DNA of 64,000 bases from Eubacterium sp. MSJ-33 (GTDB lineage: Bacteria; Bacillota; Clostridia; Lachnospirales; Lachnospiraceae): assembly GCF_022174665.1 (NCBI RefSeq), contig NZ_CP076562.1, positions 2,372,525 to 2,436,524 on the forward strand. The letters are read 5' to 3'. The notes beneath the pieces are model-generated. The model was not told the origin of the DNA and made no database searches. It was given only the letters and a program-made list of their open reading frames with translations. Position 1 is the stretch's first letter. Each line of letters begins with the position of its first letter. Both the position numbers and the translations under genes were made by a program. Below are positions 51,439 through 60,429 of this stretch, one piece after another.

Positions 51439-52341
51439 TTACCTTTGCGTATGATTGTTCCGATAGGCTTTGGGCGTGCAACACATAATTTCTTTAAATT
51501 TGCGAATAAAATAACTGACATTTTCAAATCCGCAATCCAGTGCGATATCAAGCACTGGATTGTTTGTCGTTTCAAGCAGAATACATGCCTTTTGAATGCG
51601 GTAATTAAGCAGATACTGAATCGGAGAAACACCTGCAATATCCTTGAAAAAACGGCAGAGATACTGGCTGTTGCACGGGATGGTATCCGCCAGGTCCTGC
51701 AAGGTGACCGGCTGGTTATAATTATGCTCCATATAAGAGATGACAGACTTATAGTTCTGTATTTTCTTTTGATTTGTCTGTGCGTGTGCCTTTTGGACAG
51801 ATTGCATGAGACTGGCTGTATAAATGGATGATATAATATCAAGTATCAGTAGTTTGCTTGTCATATACCAGCCGGTATCCATATGTAATGTAGTATTCAT
51901 AAGAGCCTTGATCTTAGGCGAAAGGGTAGCATGGATGGATGAACCGCAATGGTAGATGTTTGGCAACAGAGCCAATTGGTTTATCAGCGGTCTGATACAT
52001 TTTTCCTGCATTTCATCTTCGTAGGAAAAATCCAGAATACACGGGTCGAATAAGATCACGTTGTGCTTGGTGTCAGAGGAATTCCCCTTGATCTGATGCA
52101 GGTCACCGGGATTCAGGATACAGATATCTCCTTGTGATAAGGTAAAGCTCTGCAGATTGATCTCGAATTCAAAGCTCCCCTTCTCAATATAGAGAATTTC
52201 CATATAGTGGTGCCAGTGGCGCGCAACAAAGAAATATTCCGGATAGGGTGTACCGGCCCCTGTATCAAAATGTAATTTGGAAATAGGATGTTCTTTTGTT
52301 CCGTAATGAATATTTTCTTTTAGAGAAATGTCCTGGTTCAT
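51439..52341 (-). CDS. AraC-family transcriptional regulator with N-terminal cupin
   Basis: A 300-aa regulator. The N-terminal half is an AraC-type cupin sensor (ARHWHHYMEILYIEKGSFEFEI, ILNPGDLHQIKGN). The C-terminal 100 residues carry both HTH motifs (TLQDLADTIPCNSQYLCRFFKDIAG and DIALDCGFENVSYFIRKFKEIM, then TPKAYR). It is divergent from the GH31 glucosidase at 52546 with about 200 bp between, so it very likely activates that gene in response to a sugar. Confidence 0.93.
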   Translation of the reverse strand: MNQDISLKENIHYGTKEHPISKLHFDTGAGTPYPEYFFVARHWHHYMEILYIEKGSFEFEINLQSFTLSQGDICILNPGDLHQIKGNSSDTKHNVILFDPCILDFSYEDEMQEKCIRPLINQLALLPNIYHCGSSIHATLSPKIKALMNTTLHMDTGWYMTSKLLILDIISSIYTASLMQSVQKAHAQTNQKKIQNYKSVISYMEHNYNQPVTLQDLADTIPCNSQYLCRFFKDIAGVSPIQYLLNYRIQKACILLETTNNPVLDIALDCGFENVSYFIRKFKEIMCCTPKAYRNNHTQR

Positions 52342-52545
52342 ATCGTAAAATCGTTCCTTTTTTTGTAAGTAGACTCGTGCCGGACCGGTGTCTGCATAAG
52401 TTCTTATAGTTAAAATAGGCTATATTTTAAGAAAAGTCAATATTGTGTCATAAAATAACGAAGATAATGCAAGAATATTAGCTTACCTGACAATATAATG
52501 ATATTAACAAAACGCAAGACAAAACAATCGGAAGGAGAATGCGAA

Positions 52546-54546
52546 ATGATTAAAAAATATACCTATGGAACCCCATTTCCAACAGAATCAGTGACAGAGC
52601 AATTTGCAGCATCGGAAGGAATGCCGGAGTTTGGCACCATTTATTTACAGGAAGGATTTTCTTTCACTTATAAGCTTCGTGATGAGGATATCGTATATGG
52701 ACTTGGTGAAGCAAACCGTGGCATCAACAAACGCGGCTACCAGTATATCAGCAACAATTCAGATAATCCCCATCATCATGAGGATGTATACTCGTTGTAT
52801 GCTGCGCATAATTTTATTATCGTGTCAGGGGAGCAGACGTTTGGACTTTATCTTGATTATCCGTCAACGCTCACCTTTGATGTCGGTTACACAAGATCGG
52901 ATGAGCTTCATATCTTCTGTGACAGGGCAGATCTCGATCTGTATGTTATCACAGGCGAAAATCCATACGATATTACAAAGCAGTTTCGGAAGATGATTGG
53001 CAGAAGCTATATTGCACCGAAATTTGCGTTTGGATTCGGGCAGAGCCGCTGGGGATATAAAACGCCGGAGGATTTTGTTACGGTGGCAGAAAAATACAGG
53101 GAAAATCATATTCCGATAGATATGGTTTATATGGATATTGACTATATGGATAACTATAAAGATTTTACGGTAAATGATGAGTTCCGTGATTTTCCGCAGT
53201 ATGTAGAGAACCTGAAGAAGGATCATATCCGGCTTGTTCCAATCATTGATGCAGGTGTAAAAATCGAAGAAGGATATGATGTATACGAGGAAGGAGTCGA
53301 GAAGAATTATTTCTGTAAGAGACAGGATGGAAGTGATTTTGTAGCCGCTGTCTGGCCGGGATATACACATTTTCCGGATGTATTAAATCCGGATGCCAGA
53401 AAATGGTTTGGAGAGAAATATAAGCGCCTGACGGATGCCGGCATAGAGGGATTTTGGAACGATATGAATGAACCGGCGATCTTTTTCACACCGGAGGGTG
53501 TAAAAGATGTAAAGGAAGCGATGAAAGCGTTCATCGACAAAGAGGAAACCGTGCAGGACGTATGGGCAATCGGGGCGCAGGTGACCGGACTTGCGAACAA
53601 TGCGGAAGACTATGCATCTATGTATCATAATGTAGATGGCAAGATGGTGCGGCATGATCAGGTGCACAATCTGTTTGGATATAACATGACGCGGGCGGCG
53701 GGGGAAGGACTCCGTGAGATTTCGCCAGATAAGCGTTGCCTGTTGTTCTCACGTTCATCCTACATTGGCATGCATCGCTATGGTGGAATTTGGACCGGTG
53801 ATAATAAATCCTGGTGGTCACATATTCTGCTGAATCTGAAGATGCTGCCATCCTTGAATATGTGCGGGTTCTTATATACCGGTGCCGATCTGGGCGGTTT
53901 TGGCTGTAACACGACACGGGATCTGCTGCTCCGCTGGCTGGCACTCGGTGTATTTACGCCGCTTATGCGGGATCATGCCTGCGAGAACACAAGAGAACAG
54001 GAGTGTTATCAGTTTGAACACATTGAGGATTTCCGGCATATAATCGGTGTGCGGTATCGGTTGATTCCGTATATTTACAGCGAATATATGAAGGCTGCAC
54101 TGACCGATGACATGATGTTTAAGCCGCTTGCATTTGAGTACCCGGAAGATCGGATGGCTGTAAATGTGGAAGATCAGTTGATGCTCGGAAATGAAATCAT
54201 GATCGCACCTGTGTATACGCAGAATGCAATCGGCAGATATGTGTACCTGCCGGAAGCTATGATGCTTGTCCGTTTCTGCCCGGATGGAAAAATCGAACAG
54301 ACGGAAATGCCGAAGGGACATCATTTTGTCGAGGTTCCGTTGAATGAGGTTATCTTATTTATCCGCCAAGGCAAGTGCATTCCGCTTGTGGATGCTGCAG
54401 AGTGCGTGGATGAGATTGATATGAACAGCCTGCAGTTGATTGGATATGCGAATAGCACATATCAGTTATATGACGATGACGGTTACACGAGGGCATATGA
54501 TTTGGAGAAGTCGACAGTCTGGTTGAAGAAGGAAGAAAATAAATAA
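52546..54546 (+). CDS. GH31 family alpha-glucosidase/alpha-xylosidase-like glycoside hydrolase
   Basis: A 666-aa cytoplasmic glycosidase (no signal peptide). GFWNDMNEPAIFF carries the GH31 catalytic nucleophile Asp. WTGDNKSWW, NMCGFLYTGADLGGFG and the IDMVYMDIDYMDNYKDFTV strand are further family blocks. The substrate could be alpha-glucosides or xylosides. The sequence alone does not decide. The start at 52546 follows GGAAGGAG; an earlier in-frame ATG at 52498 does not. It is regulated probably by the divergent AraC protein. A strong terminator/operator follows at 54554. Confidence 0.92.
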   Translation: MIKKYTYGTPFPTESVTEQFAASEGMPEFGTIYLQEGFSFTYKLRDEDIVYGLGEANRGINKRGYQYISNNSDNPHHHEDVYSLYAAHNFIIVSGEQTFGLYLDYPSTLTFDVGYTRSDELHIFCDRADLDLYVITGENPYDITKQFRKMIGRSYIAPKFAFGFGQSRWGYKTPEDFVTVAEKYRENHIPIDMVYMDIDYMDNYKDFTVNDEFRDFPQYVENLKKDHIRLVPIIDAGVKIEEGYDVYEEGVEKNYFCKRQDGSDFVAAVWPGYTHFPDVLNPDARKWFGEKYKRLTDAGIEGFWNDMNEPAIFFTPEGVKDVKEAMKAFIDKEETVQDVWAIGAQVTGLANNAEDYASMYHNVDGKMVRHDQVHNLFGYNMTRAAGEGLREISPDKRCLLFSRSSYIGMHRYGGIWTGDNKSWWSHILLNLKMLPSLNMCGFLYTGADLGGFGCNTTRDLLLRWLALGVFTPLMRDHACENTREQECYQFEHIEDFRHIIGVRYRLIPYIYSEYMKAALTDDMMFKPLAFEYPEDRMAVNVEDQLMLGNEIMIAPVYTQNAIGRYVYLPEAMMLVRFCPDGKIEQTEMPKGHHFVEVPLNEVILFIRQGKCIPLVDAAECVDEIDMNSLQLIGYANSTYQLYDDDGYTRAYDLEKSTVWLKKEENK

Positions 54547-54553
54547 ATTTAAG

Positions 54554-54628
54554 ATACCACAGCTACTTGACAATACAAAGTAGCTGTGGTATTTTCTTAT
54601 CACACTACTTGGCGATACAAAGTAGTGT
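54554..54628 (+). promoter_or_regulatory. Twin PadR operators with promoter; first one doubles as GH31 terminator
   Basis: ATACCACAGCTACTT (54554) pairs perfectly with AAGTAGCTGTGGTAT (54578-54592), followed by TTTTCTT, a terminator. Its loop contains TTGACA (54567), and TATTTT (54590) lies 17 bases on, a promoter. A second dyad ACACTACTT/AAGTAGTGT (54602-54628) has a nearly identical 9-base centre (GACAATACA versus GGCGATACA). The repeated CTACTTGRCRATACAAAGTAG is probably the PadR binding site. Confidence 0.75.
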
Positions 54629-54671
54629 AGTAGAAGAAATACGAAAACTGCCCCATAATGGAGGAGCTATC

Positions 54672-54995
54672 ATGATAGATACACAATTAATGAAAGGAAT
54701 TCTGGAAGGATGCGTGCTATCGGTGATTGCGGAACATGAGACATACGGCTATGAGATTCTGCAACGGCTGACGGAATCTGGATTCACTGAGCTTGGCGAA
54801 GGAACGATGTATCCGGTGCTTACGCGGTTGGAGAAGAACGGCTATATTAAGTGTCGCAAAGAGAAATCCCCGCTTGGACCGATCCGGAAATATTATTCGG
54901 TGACCGATGCGGGGGCGAAGCATTTGAAGGAATTCTGCGAGAGTTATAAGAGCATTACGGAAAGTGCGAAGAAAATTTTGAAGATGGGGGAGTGA
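54672..54995 (+). CDS. PadR-family transcriptional regulator
   Basis: A 107-aa winged-helix repressor: MKGILEGCVLSVIAEHETYGYEI, GEGTMYPVLTRLEKNGYI, GPIRKYYSVTDAGAKHL. The start at 54672 follows GGAGGAG. Twin dyads upstream suggest autorepression. PadR genes are usually followed by a membrane-protein gene under their control. Here the follower (55001) is broken by frameshifts. Confidence 0.92.
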   Translation: MIDTQLMKGILEGCVLSVIAEHETYGYEILQRLTESGFTELGEGTMYPVLTRLEKNGYIKCRKEKSPLGPIRKYYSVTDAGAKHLKEFCESYKSITESAKKILKMGE

Positions 54996-55000
54996 GACGG

Positions 55001-55393
55001 ATGAAAGCGGATTATATTTTATTACAGGATAGGCTGAAAGGCGAATACAAACTATAAGAAATATAGAAGCATACGGAAACCGAAGGAAGCGAAGCTCTCG
55101 TTCTTTGGCGGCGTCAAAGAGTCGGTAAGCCGGGAGCTGCCGGAAGAATGGCTGAAGCAGTGGACAAAGAAAAATGAACGGCGCAGGAGAAAAGGTCAGA
55201 CACCGTTATCCGAAGAAGAATTCATGGAGAAGCTGGATAAGCAGTACGATTATAGAAGAAGTCAGATTATGAATGTGCTTGTATTTTCCATCTGTACATT
55301 TGGTCTTTTATTGATGGGAAGATGCGCGCACGGATGAAGGCGGAGAACCTGACACTCGCGGAGTATGTCGCAAAGGGCGGCATGGCTGAGTAA
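55001..55393 (+). pseudogene. Frameshifted membrane-protein gene, partner of padR
   Basis: Three consecutive frames each give protein-like text in order: MKADYILLQDRLKGEY from 55001, then NYKKYRSIRKPKEAKLS to the TM-like MNVLVFSICTFGLLL in a second frame, then DGKMRARMKAENLTLAEYV to a stop at 55393. Joined, they make a protein of about 130 aa with one C-terminal TM helix. At least two frameshifts separate them (near 55055 and 55310). The family is not recognised. It follows padR by 5 bases, as expected for a PadR target. Confidence 0.7.
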
Positions 55394-55447
55394 ATAAAAT
55401 TTAGAAATACAGATTGACTGGATCTTTGGACGAAAAGAGGAACGAAC

Positions 55448-57937
55448 ATGACGGAGAATGAACCGAAGAAGATTGTAGTACGAGGCGCAAACGTACATAA
55501 TTTGAAGAATATCAATGTGGATGTGCCATTACATCAGATCGTTGGGATTGCAGGTGTGTCCGGGTCGGGCAAATCATCACTTGCGCTTGGCGTGTTGTAT
55601 GCTGAGGGTTCCAGACGATATCTGGAATCGTTGTCGACTTATACAAGGCGGCGGATGACCGGGGCGGCAAAGGCAAAGGTGGATGAAGTGTTATATGTAC
55701 CGGCAGCACTGGCACTGCATCAGCGGCCGGGCATTCCGGGGATTCGCAGTACATTTGGAACCGGGACGGAGCTTTTGAACAGCCTGCGGTTGATGTATTC
55801 CCGGCTGGCATCCCATCGCTGCCCGAACGGACATTATGTGCCGCCCACATTAAAGGTGGCAGCAGAACAGGAGATTTTGTGTCCGGAGTGCGGGGCGAAG
55901 GTGCAGGCACCAAGTGCGGAGGAACTGGCATTTAATTCGCAGGGGGCGTGTCCGAACTGTGGCGGAACTGGCAGTGTCCGAACGGTGGATATTGATTCGC
56001 TTGTGCCGGATGATTCCATCAGCATTGACGATGGCGCCGTTGCACCTTGGAACAGTCTCATGTGGTCTTTGATGACAGATGTCTGCCGGGAGATGGGCGT
56101 GCGTACAGACGTTCCATTTCGTGAGCTGACGGAGCGGGAGAAAGACATTGTCTATCATGGACCGGCGGAGAAAAAGCATATTTTGTATAAGGCGAAAAAA
56201 TCAAATCAGGCGGGTGAACTTGATTTTACATATTACAATGCCATTTATACAGTGGAAAATGCCTTGGCGAAGGTGAAGGATGAAAAGGGCATGAAGCGTG
56301 TTGAGAAATTCCTTAAGGAAGAGGTATGTCCGGCATGTGGTGGTAGCCGGCTTTCTGAAGCGGCGCGGGCACCACGGCTGCGCGGAATTGGATTGGATGA
56401 AGCCTGTAAGATGACGCTTGGGGAATTGGTCGACTGGGTAGCTGGTGTGCCGGATTCTTTGCCGGAGGAGATGCGGCCGATGGCAGAGGCAATCTGTGAG
56501 TCGTTCCAGACCGTAGCCAGACGGTTGATGGATTTGGGACTTTCTTATCTTTCGCTTGATCGTGTAGCATCTACACTTTCGACGGGGGAACGGCAGCGGA
56601 TGCAGCTTGCACGCGCCGTGCGGAATCGTACAACCGGTGTATTATATGTATTGGACGAGCCGTCGATCGGACTGCATCCATCGAATATTCAAGGCTTGAA
56701 TGCTGTTATGCATGACCTTGTTGCAGACGGAAATTCGGTGCTTCTGGTCGACCACGATACACAGATCTTATCGGAATCGGATTGGATTATTGAGATGGGA
56801 CCGGAGGCAGGTGCCGGTGGTGGCTATGTGATCGCACAGGGTGATATTCCGCAGATTATCGCAAATCCGGATTCGATGATAGGACCATTTCTGGCGCGGA
56901 AAGCGGATATGCGTGTGCGTAAGCAGGCGCGCGCGGAGGAAAAGTTTGACTTTGGAACACTGCATCTGTCGACGGATGCGATTCACACAGTCAAACCATT
57001 GGAAGTGGATATCCCGAAGGGGCGTTTGACCGTAGTAACCGGAGTGTCTGGCTCCGGAAAAACAACAATGGTTTTAGAAAGCCTGATTCCAGGCTTGGAA
57101 GCATCCCTGCAGGGAGCCACGCTACCAGCACATGTAAAGCAGATTTCGGCAGAGGGAATCGCACATGTGAAGCTGATCGACGCATCGCCAATCGGAATCA
57201 ATGTGCGGTCGACAGTCGCAACGTATGCGAATGTACACGATGAACTGCGGAAGATATATGCAAAGACACCAGATGCGAAGAACGCAGGATATAAGGCAGG
57301 AGATTTTTCCTATAATACCGGAAAGCTGCGATGCTCGGTGTGTGATGGAACAGGACAGATCAGTCTCGATGTGCAATTCCTGCCAGACGTGGATGTACCA
57401 TGTCCGGAATGCAACGGATCACGGTACGGGAAGGAAGCATGGCAGATCGGCTATAAGACGAAACAGGGAGCGAAGTATTCCCTGCCACAGTTGATGGATA
57501 TGGATGTGAATACTGCGTTGGAAGCAACGGCAGATTGGAAGGTCGTGCGCCAGCGCCTGCAGGTATTGAAGAATCTGGGACTCGGTTATCTGACGCTGGG
57601 CGAGGAGACACCGAGCCTGTCTGGTGGAGAAGCACAGCGGTTGAAACTTGCCAGCGAGATGGGGAAAGGTCAGGCGGATTCGGTCTTTGTATTCGATGAG
57701 CCGACGATTGGGCTGCATCCGCTGGATGTGCAGACATTGCTTGGCGTATTTCAGGCACTTGTCGATCAGGGTGCAACCGTGCTTGTGATCGAACATGATT
57801 TAGATGTGATCCGGAACGCCGATTACGTGATAGACATGGGGCCGGGCGGTGGTGCCGCCGGTGGCCGTGTCGTTGCGGTTGGAACACCGGAACAGATCGC
57901 AGCAAATAAAGACAGTATTACGGGAAAATATATCTAA
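55448..57937 (+). CDS. Class II UvrA-like excinuclease ABC subunit
   Basis: An 829-aa twin ABC ATPase. The first ATPase has GVSGSGKSSLALG, LSTGERQRMQLARA and VLDEPSIGLHP. The second has GVSGSGKTTMVLE, LSGGEAQRLKLASEM and VFDEPTIGLHPLD. Zinc modules: CPECG...CPNC, CPACG, CSVCDG...CPECNG. It is about 110 aa shorter than UvrA proper, lacking most of the UvrB-binding region, as in class II UvrA/DrrC-like proteins tied to damage tolerance or drug resistance. The start at 55448 follows GAGGAACG. It is monocistronic. Confidence 0.88.
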   Translation: MTENEPKKIVVRGANVHNLKNINVDVPLHQIVGIAGVSGSGKSSLALGVLYAEGSRRYLESLSTYTRRRMTGAAKAKVDEVLYVPAALALHQRPGIPGIRSTFGTGTELLNSLRLMYSRLASHRCPNGHYVPPTLKVAAEQEILCPECGAKVQAPSAEELAFNSQGACPNCGGTGSVRTVDIDSLVPDDSISIDDGAVAPWNSLMWSLMTDVCREMGVRTDVPFRELTEREKDIVYHGPAEKKHILYKAKKSNQAGELDFTYYNAIYTVENALAKVKDEKGMKRVEKFLKEEVCPACGGSRLSEAARAPRLRGIGLDEACKMTLGELVDWVAGVPDSLPEEMRPMAEAICESFQTVARRLMDLGLSYLSLDRVASTLSTGERQRMQLARAVRNRTTGVLYVLDEPSIGLHPSNIQGLNAVMHDLVADGNSVLLVDHDTQILSESDWIIEMGPEAGAGGGYVIAQGDIPQIIANPDSMIGPFLARKADMRVRKQARAEEKFDFGTLHLSTDAIHTVKPLEVDIPKGRLTVVTGVSGSGKTTMVLESLIPGLEASLQGATLPAHVKQISAEGIAHVKLIDASPIGINVRSTVATYANVHDELRKIYAKTPDAKNAGYKAGDFSYNTGKLRCSVCDGTGQISLDVQFLPDVDVPCPECNGSRYGKEAWQIGYKTKQGAKYSLPQLMDMDVNTALEATADWKVVRQRLQVLKNLGLGYLTLGEETPSLSGGEAQRLKLASEMGKGQADSVFVFDEPTIGLHPLDVQTLLGVFQALVDQGATVLVIEHDLDVIRNADYVIDMGPGGGAAGGRVVAVGTPEQIAANKDSITGKYI

Positions 57938-57952
57938 AATCATAAATTCTCC

Positions 57953-57983
57953 TTGACTCTGCACTTGGTGCATGCTGTATAAA
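57953..57983 (+). promoter_or_regulatory. MerR-type promoter with 19-bp spacer and dyad
   Basis: TTGACT (57953-57958) and TATAAA (57978-57983) are separated by 19 bases that contain the dyad TGCACTTGGTGCA. An overlong spacer with a centred dyad is the hallmark of promoters activated by MerR-family proteins. It now precedes only a MerR stub. Confidence 0.8.
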
Positions 57984-58017
57984 TCGCATATAGACCAACA
58001 CGAAAGGAACGAAAAGC

Positions 58018-58074
58018 ATGAGAATTGGAGAGATTGCAAAACGCACAGGGTTGAATATCTGGCTGATTTTTTGA
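58018..58074 (+). pseudogene. 18-codon remnant of a MerR-family regulator
   Basis: MRIGEIAKRTGLN is the start of a MerR winged helix. After codon 13 the sequence changes to an Rpn tail in another frame and the MerR frame stops after 18 codons. GAAAGGAACG precedes the ATG. The break point lies near 58055. Confidence 0.75.
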
Positions 58075-58220
58075 AGAAAAATAAAACATTGGAAGAGATG
58101 GCAGATGAGTTGGAAGAGGACGCAGAAACAATTCAGCCATTATATGAAATCGTTATAAAATATGCACCGGCATATAATGAAGATGAAATTATGGAAGAAG
58201 CACTGAGAAGTAAAGATTGA
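58050..58220 (+). pseudogene. C-terminal remnant of an Rpn-family nuclease gene
   Basis: VEYLADFLKKNKTLEEMADE, then YEIVIKYAPAYNEDE, match the end of Rpn/PD-(D/E)XK transposase-like proteins and the remnant at 43854-44252. No start codon or catalytic domain is present. It is joined to the MerR stub, so a recombination or deletion fused the two. A terminator follows. Confidence 0.7.
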
Positions 58221-58227
58221 TTGTTGA

Positions 58228-58260
58228 AAGAGGGATTGCTTTGGCAATCCTTCTTGTTTT
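58228..58260 (+). terminator. Terminator after the Rpn remnant
   Basis: GGGATTGC pairs with GCAATCC over a short TTTG loop, with AAGA/TCTT flanks, then GTTTTTG. Confidence 0.75.
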
Positions 58261-58353
58261 TGCTGTGATATCTTGCTAAAATGGAAATCAGCACAGATAT
58301 TGAACAGCCAGAGTATGTTCAGAATGTGCTAGAAAAACAGGATGGAACATACG

Positions 58354-59004
58354 ATGTTACTAGATAAAGATATACGGGAACCGTTATTTGAGTTCCTCGA
58401 AGAGCGGTATGGTAAGGTGCGCATCTTAGAGGAGAAAACCGTCGGGCGTTCGCGGGCGGATGTCGTGATGGTGATTCCCGAAAAAATCGTTGGAATCGAG
58501 ATAAAAAGTGATGCGGATACATATACGCGGTTAGAGCGGCAGGTCGCCGATTATGATCTGTATTTTGATGCGAATATCGTGGTTGTCGGGAGCACACACG
58601 CAAGTCATGTTGCAGAGCATGTGCCGGGATATTGGGGTATCGTGTCGGTAGAACAGGAAGAAGACCATGTGGATTTCTATATCGTGCGCGAGATGCAGGA
58701 CAATCCACATGCACAGCTTCTTCGGACGATCCGTGTGCTGTGGCGCCCGGAGCTTGCTCATATTCAGGAGAAATACGGACTGCCGATGTACAAGCAGAAG
58801 AGTAAGGATTTTGTTCGTACGATTATCGTGGACCGGTTACCGGTCGAGGTGGTTCATAAGGAAATCAGTGATGCGCTCTTTGAGCGGGATTATGCCGCGA
58901 TGCTTGCGGAGATTCAGGAATTCCGCAAGGAACAGGCAGCAAAACGCGGCAAGACCGTGCGCAAAAAAAGAAAAAAGTATCGTAGAAAAAAGCGGGATGC
59001 CTAG
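58354..59004 (+). CDS. sce7726-like protein with PD-(D/E)XK nuclease-type core
   Basis: A 216-aa protein. LLDKDIREPLFEFLEERYG, then RADVVMVIPEKIVGIEIKSDADTYTRLERQVADYDLYFD, follow the sce7726 pattern, with a D-x(n)-ExK triad like PD-(D/E)XK nucleases. The C-terminus is very basic (GKTVRKKRKKYRRKKRDA), suiting nucleic-acid binding. ATG 58354 is chosen over 58342 on spacing from AGGA. Its stop overlaps the convergent capA stop by 4 bases. Many relatives are thought to act in defence. No partner gene is seen here. Confidence 0.72.
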   Translation: MLLDKDIREPLFEFLEERYGKVRILEEKTVGRSRADVVMVIPEKIVGIEIKSDADTYTRLERQVADYDLYFDANIVVVGSTHASHVAEHVPGYWGIVSVEQEEDHVDFYIVREMQDNPHAQLLRTIRVLWRPELAHIQEKYGLPMYKQKSKDFVRTIIVDRLPVEVVHKEISDALFERDYAAMLAEIQEFRKEQAAKRGKTVRKKRKKYRRKKRDA

Positions 59005-60239
59005 TAAGGCAGTTCCCGCTTTCCTTGCATAAAGTCGATTACAAGCTGCTTGTCCGTTTCATTCTCGATGACTGCAGGCTGATAGTTGTTGGATTCCCCA
59101 GTGTAGACATAGCACGGAATCAAAGTTACATCCGTGTTTGTTACGGAGAATGTACCAGTTGTGATATCTTGCGTAACGGTCAGAGTCTGATTATAGATCA
59201 ATGTTCTGTTTTCTGGATAATTATTTCCACCAAAGACAAAGTTCCCCAGCGAATATACGATGTTTACACCATTGTAAGTTTCCATTGGCTGTAGCACATG
59301 TGGGTGGGAACCGATGACGAGGTCGGCACCATGGTCGACTAAGTTATGGCAGGACGCCTGCTTCCAGTCCTCATAGGCGTGTACCTTCTCTTCGCCACCG
59401 TGGAAATACACAACCTGATAATCACTGTTTAGTTTTGCTTCTTCCAGATCCACTAACATCGCCTGTTCACCACCGGCAGAGTACATACTACCGAATATGA
59501 AGGCAATCGTGAATCCGTTGATTTCCTTATAGACAATCTTTCCGTCTTTCCCCCAGTCAATACCTGCCACATCTAAGGCAGCGCGCGTATCCATGTTGCC
59601 GTCCGTTCCGAAATCATAGGTGTGATTGTTGTCGATTGATACGACATCGACACCATTTTCCGGCAGAAGCTTGGCGTTTGCAGCTTTTGAGCGGAACCAG
59701 AAGGCGCGAAATGTGTATTCCGGTTTTTCCATATTGACCGTTGTTCCGGTCTGTTGCGCAAGTGCAACAGCGGAATTATATTCTGCGACCGCGTTGTCAT
59801 ATTGTTCCTTCGCGGCGGTTTCTCCCTTATCTGTTTTGACCAGATTTTCATTATCGGAGAAGACATTTTCACAGTTTGCAATCGTGATATCATCATTTAG
59901 AAAATAATCCCGCACATTTTCAAAGAAATATGTGCTTGGCTGGCTGCTTGCCATTGCATCGATGCTGCTGGTGGCAGTTTCATTTCCGGCAAGCATGATA
60001 TCTCCGACAAAATCCATGCTGATAGTAAAAGAATTAGAAGTGACCTGTGCACTGGCATCTGTGACAGTTGTGATGCTGCCGGTTGGCTGATAGTCAAGAC
60101 CGGACAGGTCAATCGGCTGTGACAGTTCCACTGTTGTGTCAGCTTCTTTATCGGCAGGTTTTTTCACGACATTCATTGTAATAAGCACGGCAGTGCCCAG
60201 AATTGTAAGAATAATTAAAAATACAATTAGCTTTCGCAT
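59001..60239 (-). CDS. capA-like: CapA-family poly-gamma-glutamate synthesis/metallophosphatase-like protein
   Basis: A 412-aa protein anchored by one N-terminal TM (VFLIILTILGTAVLITMNVV) with a large external PGA_cap domain: FVGDIMLAGNETATSSIDA, VVSIDNNHTYDFGTDG, VVYFHGGEE and VIGSHPHVLQPMETYNG, ligands of a two-metal calcineurin-like site. CapA proteins act in poly-glutamate capsule export or wall modification. No capBC genes are near. The start at 60239 is preferred because GATGGGA precedes it. Earlier in-frame ATGs give an unlikely extra tail. The gene is divergent from the pseudokinase-transpeptidase gene, hinting at a shared envelope role. Confidence 0.85.
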   Translation of the reverse strand: MRKLIVFLIILTILGTAVLITMNVVKKPADKEADTTVELSQPIDLSGLDYQPTGSITTVTDASAQVTSNSFTISMDFVGDIMLAGNETATSSIDAMASSQPSTYFFENVRDYFLNDDITIANCENVFSDNENLVKTDKGETAAKEQYDNAVAEYNSAVALAQQTGTTVNMEKPEYTFRAFWFRSKAANAKLLPENGVDVVSIDNNHTYDFGTDGNMDTRAALDVAGIDWGKDGKIVYKEINGFTIAFIFGSMYSAGGEQAMLVDLEEAKLNSDYQVVYFHGGEEKVHAYEDWKQASCHNLVDHGADLVIGSHPHVLQPMETYNGVNIVYSLGNFVFGGNNYPENRTLIYNQTLTVTQDITTGTFSVTNTDVTLIPCYVYTGESNNYQPAVIENETDKQLVIDFMQGKRELPY

Positions 60240-60429
60240 AAAAATTCCCATCATCTTCTGTAAAAAACAGCGTTTTGCTGTAACAAATAACAACGTATTC
60301 AGAATACCACATTTTGTAAGTAAAGAAAACAAAATATGGTAAATTCGGATTATCTTCTGGTAAGTCCGGTAAATTAGTGGTAAACTATGGCTAGTTTATA
60401 AGGGAAATACTTTAAGAGGAGTATGAAGT

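Noticed and set aside
50944..51831. 295-codon ORF spanning MATE end and AraC antisense
   Set aside because: The start lies inside MATE in a different frame and the second half is antisense to AraC; only the middle (51062-51438) is reported as unassigned.
54567..54671. Longer PadR start at 54567
   Set aside because: It would begin inside the terminator/operator; the ATG at 54672 has a strong GGAGGAG and matches family length.
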